Assembly (NCBI GenBank): GCA_018806915.1
Contig: JAGKQI010000026.1
Span: 496,001-560,000 of the forward strand
Origin: Phytophthora colocasiae
Lineage: Eukaryota > Oomycota > Peronosporomycetes > Peronosporales > Peronosporaceae
Direction of reading: 5' to 3'
DNA length: 64,000 nt
A model generated the notes under the pieces. That model was not told the DNA's origin, did not search any database, and saw nothing but the letters and a program-made list of their open reading frames with translations. How positions within the stretch are numbered: the first letter of the stretch is position 1; the number at the start of each line of letters is the position of its first letter. The position numbers were made by a program, and so were the translations under genes. Below, piece after piece: positions 31,038 through 42,084 of the stretch.

Positions 31038-34000
31038 TTATGCCACATTCATGCCGTGCGCGACGCCCTTCTCCTCGTCCTGCTGCGCTGCCATGTTGTT
31101 GAAAATATGTTCCAGTGCAGTTTCACTCACGCTGTACTCGTCAACATTGAGGTCTGTTCGGGTTTTCTCCAGTGCTCGGAAAATCTCAGCTGGACGCAGC
31201 ACATGAGAACGGTCGGGGCGGTGCTTGGGCACTTGGAAGCGGAAATGTTCGCCTTGCTGCTCAGCTAAGACGCTTCCTGGGAACGACTCGTAGACGAAAC
31301 TCTGCAGCTTTTCGCCATGAGTTTCAGACACCCACCACGAGCTGAAAGTGTCGACTGAGATCGATCCCTGCGCCTCCAGTTGGCTACTTAGCAACCAGCC
31401 AGTGCCCGAACGGTTCAGAACCCGATCGCCACGTTCAGGAGCTCCCAGAGCAATGCAGAGGTCTTCGATGTTGGTGGACGTCACTCTCACTCGAGTCACT
31501 TGGAGGTTATTGGAACTCTGGCGCTGACTCGTTCTAGTCGATGAACTACGTTCAGTCGACAGCACAGCGCGTACCTGATCTACAATCATCTTGAGCTCCA
31601 CAGCATCAGCAGTTGGGTCGCGTAACGTGATTTCCACCGTGTACCCTCGTCCAAACTTCTGCTTGAGGTGCTCCACACTCCCGAGACACTTCAATCGACC
31701 ACTTACGAGAATCCCCACCCGAGAGCAAAGAGCTTCACACTCTTCCATGCTGTGCGTAGTCAACACCACACACGCTGCGTCTTCGCGATCCGAAGAACAC
31801 ACACGAGCAATAACGTCCCACATTTTCCTCCTTGAACTCGGGTCCACTCCAGTCGAAGGTTCGTCCAGGAACACTACACGAGGCCGTCCGAGCAGTGCGA
31901 TGGCTGTCGATACCTTGCGTTTGTTGCCGCCGCTCAAACCCTGTGTGAGCTTGTCCCTGTACTTGGCGAGTCCTAACTCCAGGATCTTCTCGTCTACTGC
32001 TGTGTCGACAAAGGCTTCTGGGATGCCCTTAATCCTGGCGTAGAGCTGTAGCTGTTCCTTCACAGTCAGTAGGTCGTGGAGAGCGTCGAACTGAGGACAG
32101 TAACCCATTGTCTTGCGCGCAGAAGCCGAACTGGTCGCCAAGTCGAAGCCACTGAGCGTCACAAAACCCTGGGTAGGTGCCAATTGGCCCGTGAGCACAG
32201 CCATCGTCGTCGATTTACCTGCTCCGTTGATACCCAAATACCCAAAGCATTCTCCACTTTGAACGGATAGACACAAGTCCTTCAACGCGACCTTCGCTCG
32301 TGGTTTGCCGGCATATTTCTGTCGTAAGTTCCGGATGAACACCAGATCAGTTGATCGAGGGGCCTCCTGCTCTACACGGAGCCGCTCGCGCTTCACATCT
32401 TCGTCTTCTTCCTCCATTTCCATTGCCACAGCACTAGAATCAATTTTCTCTTGCTGTTTCCACTTCACGGAGCGATTTTCAAGCACAAATACGAGCACAG
32501 AGAGCAGAATAGCTTCCACCACAGTGTACAACAGTGGCGCTCCAATGATCTCCAGGTCGAACGGCTGCCTCACACAACAGGAAGGTGTGATACGGTCCCA
32601 ACACTCGATGCATTCCTCCTTGCCCAGTCCTTCAAAGAGCCCAAAGAACGACGGAGTCGCTCGAACCCAACGACCAGAACCAAACAGCGCGCGACGGCTC
32701 ACTTTCCGTGTCGCTAACTCGAAGATGCCGTTGTTCAGCGTGTACCCTGGGAAGATCATGAAGATCCAGCGCAGGTAGTTCCGATCCAGTGAAGAAAGCG
32801 TCAACGAACCCGAAATGGTGAAGTTGACGATACGACACATGAATGAAAAAATGCTGAGTAAACCGCCAGTGCCCAACGCAAACACGAGTAGCGCTGTCTG
32901 AGCCACTGCGTGCTTGACGTAGCGTCTGGAGAAGAGGTATGCCAGTGGGATAATAGCCCATACATGTGTGATCACTAGGGCGATGATAGCGAACACATCT
33001 GCTGTGCTGGCTTTGTGTGCCCCGCTCGGAGTCATCGACAAGGGGATGATAATGGCAGACGCGATGATCGGGACGATCGTAACGAGAATGTCGTGTGTCC
33101 AGCTTGCCATCCAGTACGCGGACACATTAGCTCCACTGATGAGTTGCAGACTCTTGGCGTTCTGAATCGGGTCCTTTTCACGGACAACGAAGGCGACGAT
33201 CGCTGCTGGGATAAAAGCAAACGCCAACATGACAACGATCGCCACTAAGAATCCGTTGAGTGTCACTTGGAGCTTGGCGTTGGTCTTTGCCAGACAATTG
33301 CTGTTGAAGCATGGGGCGGAATTGCACGTGTTGCAGGGATACCAGGGAGAAGCGATGTTGGCTGCGTCACAACACACGTTAACGTCGCAATTCACGACGC
33401 CTAGGGTGCAGAAGTCAAAGCCACGAGGACCGAAACAAGACGTCACGTTGTAGTCGGCATTCACGAGACCAGTGAAGTTGGTGGACGCTGAACAGGTACT
33501 CTGTTGGGCCTCAGTAGGAAGACTTGACGCGTAGTTCGGGATAAAATCCGCCACTTCGATCTCCGGTAGAACAGCAAGGATAATCAAGAAGATGAGGGGA
33601 ATGCCAACTGAGTAAGCCAGCGTCTTCTTGTCGCGTGTGGCAATCTGAAAGCGCTTCTTTGTCAATGCCACATACTGTGCCCACATCGAAGGTTCTGTGA
33701 TGGGGATTGAAGGCGAAGACAAGTCGACTGCTGCTCCAGATACCAACTTCCCGCCCTGCAAAGACGCAGAAGGTTTCCTTTCCAGCGCTGGTAGTAGAGC
33801 GTCCTTTTCTGCCTCCAATTCTTCCTCATGATCCTGGGAAATCCGCAAAAACACTTCTTCCAGCGTGGTAACTGAAATACCGTACTGCTGGACTCCTAGT
33901 GTGTGCATTTCAGCGTCCAAACACTCCAGCATCGTCGGAAACGCTTCGGAAGAAGCCGTCGGCAACTGGAACACAAGTTCCGAACCAGAACTACTCAGAC

Positions 34001-36473
34001 ACTTGACTCCAGGAACGTATTTCTTGAGGAAAGCTTCCACTGTGTTAGCATCGCAAGATCCATCGGCAGACTTGATCATCGTCAGGTTGTAGCCAGCTCC
34101 GAAGCGGTTCTTAAGGAAAAGCGACGACCCCGCACATCGCAATTTCCCGTCCGCCAGAATGGCGATACGATCACCGAGAATATCAGCTTCATCCATGAAG
34201 TGGGTCGTCAATACAATGACGCGATCATCACGACTTTGCTGGAGTAAGTTCCACGTAAATCGGCGAGAGTACGGGTCCATACCGGATGTCGGTTCGTCCA
34301 AAAACACGAGCTTACTGCCCCCCAGGAAGGCAAGCGCCACACTAAGCTTCCGTTTCTGGCCGCCAGAGAGCGTCTTGGCCAGAGCGTGACGGATCTCCGT
34401 CAGTCCCACATCGTCAATCATTTTATCCACACTTGCCTGTAGATTCCCGCGAGGAACGTGCTTCATCGTGGCGAAGAGAAGCAAGTGCTCCTCCACCGTT
34501 AGGTCTTGAAACAGCACGTCGTGCTGAGGACAAATACCGATGACCCGTCGAAGTTCATGGAAATCCCGTTTGATGGAACAGCCATATAACGTCGCATCTC
34601 CAGCCGTAGGGGGGATAAGGCCCGTCAGCATCGAGATAATTGTCGTTTTACCGGCACCGTTGTGGCCCAGAAGCGCCGTAATTTGGCCACTGTACATGGA
34701 TAAATCCACGTCATCCACTGCAACGCGTTCCTCTCCATCTTCTTCCAGTGGGAAGACCTTCCGTAGTCTCCGGATCTGTAGACACGTCCCATTACGCTCT
34801 TGCATCGCTAACGTCGAATTCACAGGCTCAACGAGCGCCAATGTACCCGATTCAGGTGCTTTGACCGTCTCTCCGTCCGTCAGTTGAGTGTATATCCCTC
34901 CAGCTTGCGGTGATAAACTACGAGAGGCATGGCCATCTGAGCTCGTCACAAATTCATCGTCCACGGACTGGTCAATCTTGTTAAACCAGTAGCTCTTCGT
35001 GAACAGGAAGTACCACGGCTTCCTGACTCCGTACTGTTGAGGCAGAACCTGCTCCAAGTACCACCCCAATGCCACGAGAATGACCGAATCGAGAATGAGG
35101 AAGAGGCTCATCCGGAAGGCACTGGGGACTGTCACTGGTTCTTCCCGAAGACCAACAGAGTACGCGAACCCTGTTCCAAGCTGAGCACGACGTAAAATCT
35201 CGTCCACAGCCAGTGCGAACGCAGTGGGAGGTGACAGAGCAGCCCAGTATTTCGGAGCATTCGTGCTTGAAGACTGGACAGCGAAGTACGGGAAGAAGAG
35301 AATGAGCCATAGAAGAACCGACGCGATGGCTGCAGTCCTGGACTTGTTGAAAAACGGCGCCACGAAGTACGAGAATGCCGTGATGGCAACACTCAACGAC
35401 CAGAAGAGAAACACCAGCGTCGCGTACTCAGTCGTAGGGAAGACGTTGCCGTATTTGAGCTCTGCAGAGATGGCAAAGGCCAATGGAGTCGCCAACACCG
35501 CAGTGGTGAGGCACCAGGAGCAGAGCAGTGTGGTGTCTGAGAGACCCATGATCTTCATCACTTCTCGTAGTCTGTTCTCCTTCTCAATGACCATCGTCGT
35601 CGTCGTTGTGGACACGAATTTAATGTAACTCACAAGGAAAAACAGCCCTAAGACGGACTGTCCGCCCGTGTAGAAGGACGTCATGGTGGACGACGGTCCG
35701 CCAATTACCTCAATCCCCCAGACCACCACATCGCTGCAAATGAGCGTCTCATTGAGGACAGCTGCTTCCGACGTGATCCACAGGGATCTCCATCCTCCGG
35801 CAATGTTGTCCAGGTTGGCGAGTATCAGTAGAGCAGTGGACAGAAGAACAGGCAGGAAAAGCTCCATCACGAGAGACACAGGGCGTCTCCTACGTAAAAT
35901 CATGTTCTTCCACACCAAATTGGTGATTTGTCTCCACGTCGCGGCCACTTTCGCTGCGACTCCCGTATGTAAATTACGACGTCCGTAGAGTCTTGAGAAG
36001 ATTGCGACTGCTGCGACTGCTACAGCCACAATAACAGCCATTACAATAAGAATTGTATTAGCCGAGGAGATGCCTCCATCACACTCGGTCTGGTACGTGA
36101 AAACGCTGTCGAACAGCTCTTTACACGTTGTCACAGCTGAGGACGTCGTGTTGCAGGCTCGGAGAGAAGCTGCAGCATCACAGCACGAAGCAGAAGCGGA
36201 CGACGACATCTTGGAGCACATAACGCGACAGGGAGAGTCTCCAGTGAAGTCGCTGTCATCATCTATAGATCCCGAGGAGCTCAAGGACGAGGAAGAAGAA
36301 GAAGAGCCATTATTGTTATTGTTCAGGAATTCCGACGGCACTAAGTCGAAGAGCCCCGAGTTAGTGACACAGAGACCGTAAGTGATGTCGTTCTGTAATA
36401 CAGTCGTTACGCAGTCAGTGAGAGCAGTGAGCGTCGCGCTCTTGACGTCGTCCGAGGAGCCTGCGTCGGCCAT
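31038..36473 (-). CDS. ABCA-type full-length ABC transporter
   Basis: A single-exon protein of 1811 residues, predicted to move lipids or related compounds across a membrane using ATP. A Ser/Asn-rich N-terminal region with clustered cysteines precedes the first membrane helix (about 140-160). The layout is membrane domain 1, NBD1, membrane domain 2, NBD2. NBD1: Walker A GHNGAGKTT (about 608), signature LSGGQKRKLS, Walker B LVFLDEPTSGMDP. A Cys-rich extracytosolic loop (CCDAANIASPWYPCNTC) lies between membrane segments. NBD2: GINGAGKSTT (about 1419), LSGGNKRKVS, VVFLDEPSTGVDP. All catalytic motifs look intact. The substrate cannot be told from sequence. Start at 36473 is a true ATG with a purine at -3. 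Confidence 0.93.
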   Translation of the reverse strand: MADAGSSDDVKSATLTALTDCVTTVLQNDITYGLCVTNSGLFDLVPSEFLNNNNNGSSSSSSSLSSSGSIDDDSDFTGDSPCRVMCSKMSSSASASCCDAAASLRACNTTSSAVTTCKELFDSVFTYQTECDGGISSANTILIVMAVIVAVAVAAVAIFSRLYGRRNLHTGVAAKVAATWRQITNLVWKNMILRRRRPVSLVMELFLPVLLSTALLILANLDNIAGGWRSLWITSEAAVLNETLICSDVVVWGIEVIGGPSSTMTSFYTGGQSVLGLFFLVSYIKFVSTTTTTMVIEKENRLREVMKIMGLSDTTLLCSWCLTTAVLATPLAFAISAELKYGNVFPTTEYATLVFLFWSLSVAITAFSYFVAPFFNKSRTAAIASVLLWLILFFPYFAVQSSSTNAPKYWAALSPPTAFALAVDEILRRAQLGTGFAYSVGLREEPVTVPSAFRMSLFLILDSVILVALGWYLEQVLPQQYGVRKPWYFLFTKSYWFNKIDQSVDDEFVTSSDGHASRSLSPQAGGIYTQLTDGETVKAPESGTLALVEPVNSTLAMQERNGTCLQIRRLRKVFPLEEDGEERVAVDDVDLSMYSGQITALLGHNGAGKTTIISMLTGLIPPTAGDATLYGCSIKRDFHELRRVIGICPQHDVLFQDLTVEEHLLLFATMKHVPRGNLQASVDKMIDDVGLTEIRHALAKTLSGGQKRKLSVALAFLGGSKLVFLDEPTSGMDPYSRRFTWNLLQQSRDDRVIVLTTHFMDEADILGDRIAILADGKLRCAGSSLFLKNRFGAGYNLTMIKSADGSCDANTVEAFLKKYVPGVKCLSSSGSELVFQLPTASSEAFPTMLECLDAEMHTLGVQQYGISVTTLEEVFLRISQDHEEELEAEKDALLPALERKPSASLQGGKLVSGAAVDLSSPSIPITEPSMWAQYVALTKKRFQIATRDKKTLAYSVGIPLIFLIILAVLPEIEVADFIPNYASSLPTEAQQSTCSASTNFTGLVNADYNVTSCFGPRGFDFCTLGVVNCDVNVCCDAANIASPWYPCNTCNSAPCFNSNCLAKTNAKLQVTLNGFLVAIVVMLAFAFIPAAIVAFVVREKDPIQNAKSLQLISGANVSAYWMASWTHDILVTIVPIIASAIIIPLSMTPSGAHKASTADVFAIIALVITHVWAIIPLAYLFSRRYVKHAVAQTALLVFALGTGGLLSIFSFMCRIVNFTISGSLTLSSLDRNYLRWIFMIFPGYTLNNGIFELATRKVSRRALFGSGRWVRATPSFFGLFEGLGKEECIECWDRITPSCCVRQPFDLEIIGAPLLYTVVEAILLSVLVFVLENRSVKWKQQEKIDSSAVAMEMEEEDEDVKRERLRVEQEAPRSTDLVFIRNLRQKYAGKPRAKVALKDLCLSVQSGECFGYLGINGAGKSTTMAVLTGQLAPTQGFVTLSGFDLATSSASARKTMGYCPQFDALHDLLTVKEQLQLYARIKGIPEAFVDTAVDEKILELGLAKYRDKLTQGLSGGNKRKVSTAIALLGRPRVVFLDEPSTGVDPSSRRKMWDVIARVCSSDREDAACVVLTTHSMEECEALCSRVGILVSGRLKCLGSVEHLKQKFGRGYTVEITLRDPTADAVELKMIVDQVRAVLSTERSSSTRTSQRQSSNNLQVTRVRVTSTNIEDLCIALGAPERGDRVLNRSGTGWLLSSQLEAQGSISVDTFSSWWVSETHGEKLQSFVYESFPGSVLAEQQGEHFRFQVPKHRPDRSHVLRPAEIFRALEKTRTDLNVDEYSVSETALEHIFNNMAAQQDEEKGVAHGMNVA

Positions 36474-38076
36474 GGCGGGATTTGGACTGGGAACATTTTG
36501 CAGGAAGTGACGTTTGATTAATTAATAATGGGATGGACCGGATCTATGGTTACACAATCAAGAAACGTTTTAATGACCAATCATAAGTCATTTGAAAAGT
36601 TTAATGACCAATCAAGTCATTGTAAAACTGGACAGGATTGCTTGACCTGTTGGACTGCAACGGGATAACGAACGGTACATGGTACTACGAGTCCCGTAAG
36701 ACTCGTGCCGACATTTTATGAACATCGCTACCGTCTTGGCACTGCTAAAAGTTTAGCATCTCGTGATTGAACCGAATTGACAAGACGGCTAGACGCTATG
36801 CCTGACGAATAAACAAGAGGTTTGAGGCCTCTTACTTTATTTTTAACTGGTATATGTAGTAGTAAGTCGAGATTATTTTATGACCTTAAATTGGCGTTTG
36901 CCTTACGCTAGTCACGCATGAGTGCTGCAGCGTCATATACGTTACCATACGTGTTGCGGTAGTCGAGGAGTTCGACTCAACTTGCAACATGTATTTAGCA
37001 GATCGCCGAAGCTTGACGTCGCTCGAGCGGCTGATGCCAAGTTTCGTCTGCGAGAAGTTTACGACAGAATGGTAACCCGGTAGTTTCGCTTCTCATTCGC
37101 GTTCAGTTCATTCTTACAAACAGGCCTAGCTAAGACTTAGCCGCTGACCCCCAAAGCATCCGATACCATTCTTTGGTCACTGCACGTCAGCCCTGTGGCA
37201 GCAAATATGGCGAAACGACGAAGAGAACCTGTTGCTGCTGTGGAGAATACGCACTGCGACAGTGTTTCACGCAACAGGGCGGCGATGGCATTTACTTCTT
37301 GTTTTGACATTCATCTGATTGAAAATTGACGGCGAAGCGTTCGAACAGACCGAGCTTCATCTAACCTCCTACGACAATGAATACGAACCCAGATGCGAGA
37401 CATTGGTGATATTAATCGTAGAGGTCTGCAAGACGTAGTCCAGCAACAGTTTTACCTGTCTTAATACTGGTCACAAGCCCTGGACAATCTATCTACTGCT
37501 CAGTAATCGAGTCGATGCGCTATTACACCACTGCAACGCGGTCCCAGCGCTAAATTGGCAGTGCCAAGTTGGCAGTGCAAGAACTGCTGCAATGCGACAG
37601 ATGCTGCGCGGCGTTCCAAAAGGTATCCATATCGGTGCACCGCGTAATCTCGAGCTGTGCCGCCTTTCAAATGCTTAGCTGATGTCCGAGTTGTATCGAG
37701 TACCTAGCAATATATATATCCGCCTAACGCCCCACGAGGATAATATCTTCTCGTGCGTTGTGCTTGAGCAACGACAAAATCTTGAGTGGCAGGCAACAAC
37801 ACGATGGCGGTTTGTCTTGATTATGTAGTGGAACCACTTGGCCACTTCAACGTTTCACTCACATTTTATACCTCTCTAAATAGATTCGTAATCTCGCACA
37901 GCAATCAATAGTAATACCTATATTCATCAACTGTGTAACTTCATATGCAATCCTGATTACTTCAGAAAACTTGATCTTTCGCACACAATCCTCGTGCCAG
38001 CTGGGCCGAGTATGTCGCATTGTGTGCCTTCAATGCCAGCACCATCCAATGCTATTGAAGCGTGCGACAGCGGCCG
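36474..38076. other. 1.6-kb intergenic region
   Basis: A likely divergent promoter region between the ABC transporter and the glycosyltransferase-like gene. Two copies of a roughly 25-base segment starting TTAATGACCAATCA lie around 36571 and 36599. I see no gene. Confidence 0.4.
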
Positions 38077-39420
38077 ATGAATCCCAATACTGACGGCACA
38101 TTTTCACTTGTCAACGTTCTTCCATCGACCAAGCACCAAAGAATGGACTCACAGTCATTGCGGACGTCCGTCGGCGATGCCTGCATCGACCTGTACGCGG
38201 AAAAGGTTATGATCCCACGGATTTCGCTGCTTTCGCTGTTTACGGGGCTGTCAGCACTTACGTTCCTACTAGTTCGACACCGTCGAAAAAAGCGACGAAC
38301 TCGTCAATTGGCCAAACTATTGCCGGAGAAAATCGTCCTGGAATCGTCAACGTTTCCTGACAACGACCTTACCATTCGGAAGCGGTGGTTCGCGTGCTTC
38401 CTGGCCACTTCCGTCGCTTGGATCGTCCTTTTCCTCTTCTCTTTCCATTTGTCTACGCCCAAGACAAGCACCTCCATGAGTGCAGCACAGGCGCGACCAC
38501 GTATTGTTTTTAGCTTCACTACGACTCCAAGGGGAATCAACGAGTTGCAATCGACGGTGGATGCGTTGGTGCAACAAGAGGGCGAAGGTTTCGATGCAGT
38601 GTATGTTATTGTCCCTCGGGTGTACCGAGAAAAGGTAGTGGAAATCCCGTCATGGCTTCTGGAAGATGACGCGACGTTGAATCGGACGGAATTCCGTGGC
38701 ATCACCTTCGCTACCGGGCCGAGTCCGTATCATACCAATCTGAAACTCATTGTGTTGGACACGGACTTCGGACCGGCGAGTAAAGTATTGGGGACTCTTC
38801 TAGTGGAACAGGATCCGGATACCATTATCGTGTATGGCGACGACGACAGGATGTATCCACCTCAATTGTGTGAACGAGCGCTGCACTTCACGTACAAGTA
38901 CCCGAATGATGCAATTGCGGTGCTAGGTGGATGGATCTCAGCGGAGGACGGACTGTACTGTGGACGGAGTTTGGCGGTTGGAGTGAACAGTGTTTCGTTT
39001 GTAGGAGGGGCTGGTGGGGTTGCAGTCAAGCGCAAGTTCTTCGGTTTAGAGGAAGAAACGATGCCGGCGTTTCAAGTGGCCAATATGTCTAAGGCCTGCT
39101 ATCTAGGCGATGATTACTATCTCTCACACTTACTTAGCCGCCATGGAGTTCGTCGGCGACTTGTTTCGGATAGCTGCTGGAATATCGAGTCACTCACGGA
39201 ATCCTTCTCGCATGGTGGACTCTCGTACGCACCGTCGGAACACCCGGGAGGGGCGAATGTAGAGCACTACCAACAGTGTATCCGGGAGCTCGGCAAAGAC
39301 CAAGATCTCTCACACGACGGCGAATTCGGATCAATCTTCATGTTCTTGTTCTCTCGTACATGGGGAACCTTTCGAGGGATGAAGAATCTCTTCTTCGGAG
39401 GTGAATTCGTGTCGTGTTGA
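38077..39420 (+). CDS. Glycosyltransferase-like type II membrane protein
   Basis: A single-exon protein of 447 residues. Two hydrophobic segments lie near the N-terminus (about residues 47-65, ISLLSLFTGLSALTFLLV, and about 103-125, CFLATSVAWIVLFLFSFHL), with basic flanks. The lumenal part starts RIVFSFTTTPRGINEL and contains IIVYGDDDRMYP, a DxD-like metal-binding motif, then GGWISAEDGLYCGRS and LGDDYYLSHLL. These are the layout and motifs of a Golgi nucleotide-sugar glycosyltransferase, but I cannot name the family. The frame is open upstream to a GTG; the first ATG is 38077. A diverged, broken copy follows at 40.2 kb. Confidence 0.65.
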   Translation: MNPNTDGTFSLVNVLPSTKHQRMDSQSLRTSVGDACIDLYAEKVMIPRISLLSLFTGLSALTFLLVRHRRKKRRTRQLAKLLPEKIVLESSTFPDNDLTIRKRWFACFLATSVAWIVLFLFSFHLSTPKTSTSMSAAQARPRIVFSFTTTPRGINELQSTVDALVQQEGEGFDAVYVIVPRVYREKVVEIPSWLLEDDATLNRTEFRGITFATGPSPYHTNLKLIVLDTDFGPASKVLGTLLVEQDPDTIIVYGDDDRMYPPQLCERALHFTYKYPNDAIAVLGGWISAEDGLYCGRSLAVGVNSVSFVGGAGGVAVKRKFFGLEEETMPAFQVANMSKACYLGDDYYLSHLLSRHGVRRRLVSDSCWNIESLTESFSHGGLSYAPSEHPGGANVEHYQQCIRELGKDQDLSHDGEFGSIFMFLFSRTWGTFRGMKNLFFGGEFVSC

Positions 39421-39560
39421 TGGAGATCCATGTACAATTAATAGCGCAGAATTTTGAAAATATAAGCCGCGTTGGTGCGGTCTTTAGCCATGAAATGGGA
39501 GCTGCCCGGGTCATACAAGGGCAACACTGTGATCCTATTTTTTTTTTCTCTCTGACCTGC

Positions 39561-39574
39561 TCAGTCTTCAATTT
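39561..39574 (+). promoter_or_regulatory. Initiator-like element of the small secreted protein gene
   Basis: TCAGTCTTCAATTT matches the oomycete initiator consensus TCATTYYNCAWTTT at 13 of 14 positions. It lies 28-41 bases before the ATG at 39602. Confidence 0.55.
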
Positions 39575-39601
39575 GCAGTGTAACTAACTGGACAGTGGGC
39601 A

Positions 39602-40027
39602 ATGCTTCCTCACTCCCTGAAATTGCTGCTGTTCTCTGTCATTGTTCTGGTCGTTTGCAGTATCCAGACAGCGACGGCAATGCAAGGCGAGCTGCGGATC
39701 TACAAGGAACCGGATTTCAAGCGTCTTCGCCGTATCATTGGGGTTTCCACAGGGAATCTCTGCTACGACATGCCATGCGTCGATTTAAGCGGTAGTATTT
39801 CTTCCGCTCGATGGATGGGGCTTCCAACAACCTTCGCTGGTCACCAGGTGAAATTGTCCTTCTACGTTGGGAACAATTGCACTGGCAAGGCGACGGTGGT
39901 GAATACGAGCGAAGGAGGCATCAGCGACTTCGGCAAGTTCGGAATGGACAATGCCACCACTTCCTTTGCAGTGCTGGAGACGTCGACAACGATGCACCAT
40001 ACGACCACAAACATCTGCACCTGGTGA
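39602..40027 (+). CDS. Small secreted cysteine-containing protein, possibly crystallin-fold
   Basis: 141 residues. Residues 1-26 are a clear signal peptide (basic start, hydrophobic core LLLFSVIVLVVC, cleavage likely after TATA). The mature part of about 115 residues has four cysteines (LCYDMPC, NNCTG, NICTW) and a repeated pattern of strands with aromatic and Gly residues (ELRIYKEPDF, SSARWMGLP, KLSFYVGNNCTG). This weakly recalls beta/gamma-crystallin-like folds. There is no RXLR or Crinkler motif. It lies between an intact and a broken glycosyltransferase-like copy. Secretion is well supported; a role outside the cell, perhaps at the host interface, is inference. Confidence 0.65.
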   Translation: MLPHSLKLLLFSVIVLVVCSIQTATAMQGELRIYKEPDFKRLRRIIGVSTGNLCYDMPCVDLSGSISSARWMGLPTTFAGHQVKLSFYVGNNCTGKATVVNTSEGGISDFGKFGMDNATTSFAVLETSTTMHHTTTNICTW

Positions 40028-40168
40028 AAATCTTTACTGTAGCTGTCGTAAAGCTACCTCTTGCTACTGAAGTAAACTTGAGTTGACAAACACATTATTC
40101 CTATAGATGAGAAGCAAAGTCGGCTGAAAAAACTGTAGGCAGTGGATAGCACGTGGATAGTTTGCCTT

Positions 40169-41227
40169 TCGTCAATTGGCCAAACTATTGCCGGAGAAAA
40201 TCATCCTGGAATCGTCAAAGTTTCCTGAGAACGACCTTAGTAAGCGATGGTTTACGTACTTCCTGACCATTTCTGTGGCTTGGATCATTGTTTTCCTCTT
40301 CTTCTTCCATTCATCCACCTTCAGGACAGCCACCTCCTTTCGACCGCGTATTGTGTTCAGTTTTACGACGATTCCAATGGAAATGGACGTGATGAAACCT
40401 ACAGTGGACGTAGTGCTGCAACAAGAGGGTGAGGGTTTTGACGCGGTGTATGTCATCGTCCCTCGTGTGTACCGAGAAAAGGTAGTGGAAATCCCGTCAT
40501 GGCTTCTGGAAGATGACGCGACGTTGAACCGAACGGAATTCCATGGCATCACCTTCGCTACCGGGCCGAGTCCGTACCATACCAAACTTCGACTTATTGT
40601 GTTGGACACGGACTTCGGACCTTCAAGTAAAGTACTGGGAGTGGAACAGGATCCGGATACCATTATCGTGTACGGAGATGACGACAGGATGTATCCGCAC
40701 TATTCACTCAAGTACCCGAACGACGAGTGGTGGGTGGATGGATCTTAGCGGAGGACGGACTGTACTGTGGGCGCAGCCTTGAGCTTGGAGTGAATAGTGT
40801 TTCGTTTGTAGGAGGGGCAGGAGGTGTCGTTGTTAAGCGCAAGTTCTACGGTTTGGAGGAACAAACAATATCAGCTTTCGAGATTGCCAACCTGTCCAAG
40901 AACTGCTTCCTTGGTGACGATTATTATCTCTCACAAGTACTGAGTAGGAACGGTGTTCGTCGACGCCTCGTATTGGATAGTTGCTGGAATCTTGATGTAC
41001 TCACGGCATCCTTCGCCCATGGTGGACTCTCGTACGCTCCGTCCGAGCACCCGGGAGGGGCAAATGTAGAGCACTACCAGCAATGTATTCGAGAGCTCGG
41101 CAAAGATCAAGATCTCTCGCATGACGGCGAGTTTGGCTTTATTTTCATGATGCTGTTTTCTCGAATGTGGGGAAATTTTCGAGGATTGAAGAGTCTATAC
41201 TTTGGAGGTGAATTCGTGCCATGCTGA
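40169..41227 (+). pseudogene. Glycosyltransferase-like copy 2, truncated and frameshifted
   Basis: Closely similar to the gene at 38077-39420 from its RQLAKLLPEKI region onward, with long identical stretches (VYVIVPRVYREKVVEIPSWL, DPDTIIVYGDDDRMYP, GGANVEHYQQCIRELGKDQD). It lacks the first about 75 residues and has small in-frame deletions (TLL after KVLG). A damaged segment near 40700-40735 shifts the frame, so the C-terminal part continues only in another frame to the stop at 41225-41227. Expression of a functional enzyme is unlikely. Confidence 0.85.
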
Positions 41228-41353
41228 ACAATTATTTACGCTACTTAACTATTATATGTTGCACGTCCTTCCTCATTACTACCAAGTAACTCAATGAATA
41301 TCAACGTCGAATTCTACATGGCAACACGAGCTAAAAGCAGCTCTTTGCGACTT

Positions 41354-42083
41354 TTACTGTCTTCCGCGTTTCCGTTGCTGGAGACGACGACGCTCCAAGT
41401 TTTCCTTGCGCTTGGAAGAATACGCCCAGGTACGTTCGTAGTCCAGGTAACGTGGATAGATCGTCCATTTCTCCTTCTCTGCCTCCTTTGTCGTGTATTC
41501 GTTCTCGTTTTCCTTTTCTTCATGGTAATTTAATTCCTTGGATGCCGTCCTTGCCACTTCCTTGCTTACTGTCCTCATTGCCCAGATCCATTTGTTGCTT
41601 ATAGGCCAGTCGACAGAACGTGGAGAAATTATCTTCAGGAGAGTAACTGCACACGATTTAAACGCAGGAAACGTCACGGAGCGGAAGATTGGAGTCGGTT
41701 CTTGAACAAACACCGCGAAATGGCCGTCAGGAGCTGAAAACGTCCACTTGACCGTTGTTTGTTGGTAAATTAATCCTGACGATGCGTTGTGGTGGGTAAT
41801 GACGGCTAGAACGAGCGATACCAGGACGCCACCAGTAGTAGTGACGAACCTTGTGTGACTAGCAAGAGGACCGGGTTCAGGTATGGTCGTGAGAGATTCT
41901 TCAGTATTGTTTTCGTCTTCATTCTGACTACAGGAACAGGTAAAAGTTAGTTATAGCTTCACAATAAACCGAATTCAATACGACACAGACCGAGACGACG
42001 AAAGCATTGTCAGGATAGAGGAGACTACGCCATGGAGTGCCAAGCACATCGTGCCTTTCCTCAATGTTCTTGTTTGTTTGCAT
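41354..42083 (-). CDS. Unrecognised single-pass membrane protein (two-exon model)
   Basis: Exons 41982-42083 and 41354-41923 flank a 58-bp intron (GTATTG...GTCAG), giving about 223 residues. The N-terminus reads MQTNKNIEERHDVLGTPWRS. After an acidic stretch comes one clear membrane helix (GGVLVSLVLAVIT), then a domain with WTFSAPDGHFAVFVQEP and a charged C-terminus ending RRRLQQRKRGRQ. I do not recognise the family. The ATG lies one base after the stop of the upstream same-strand oxidoreductase gene, which is odd, so the 5' end is uncertain. Confidence 0.5.
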
Positions 42084-42084
42084 T

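Noticed and set aside
39602..40027. RXLR or Crinkler effector
   Set aside because: A signal peptide is present, but there is no RXLR, EER or LFLAK-type motif; KRLRR is not a match.
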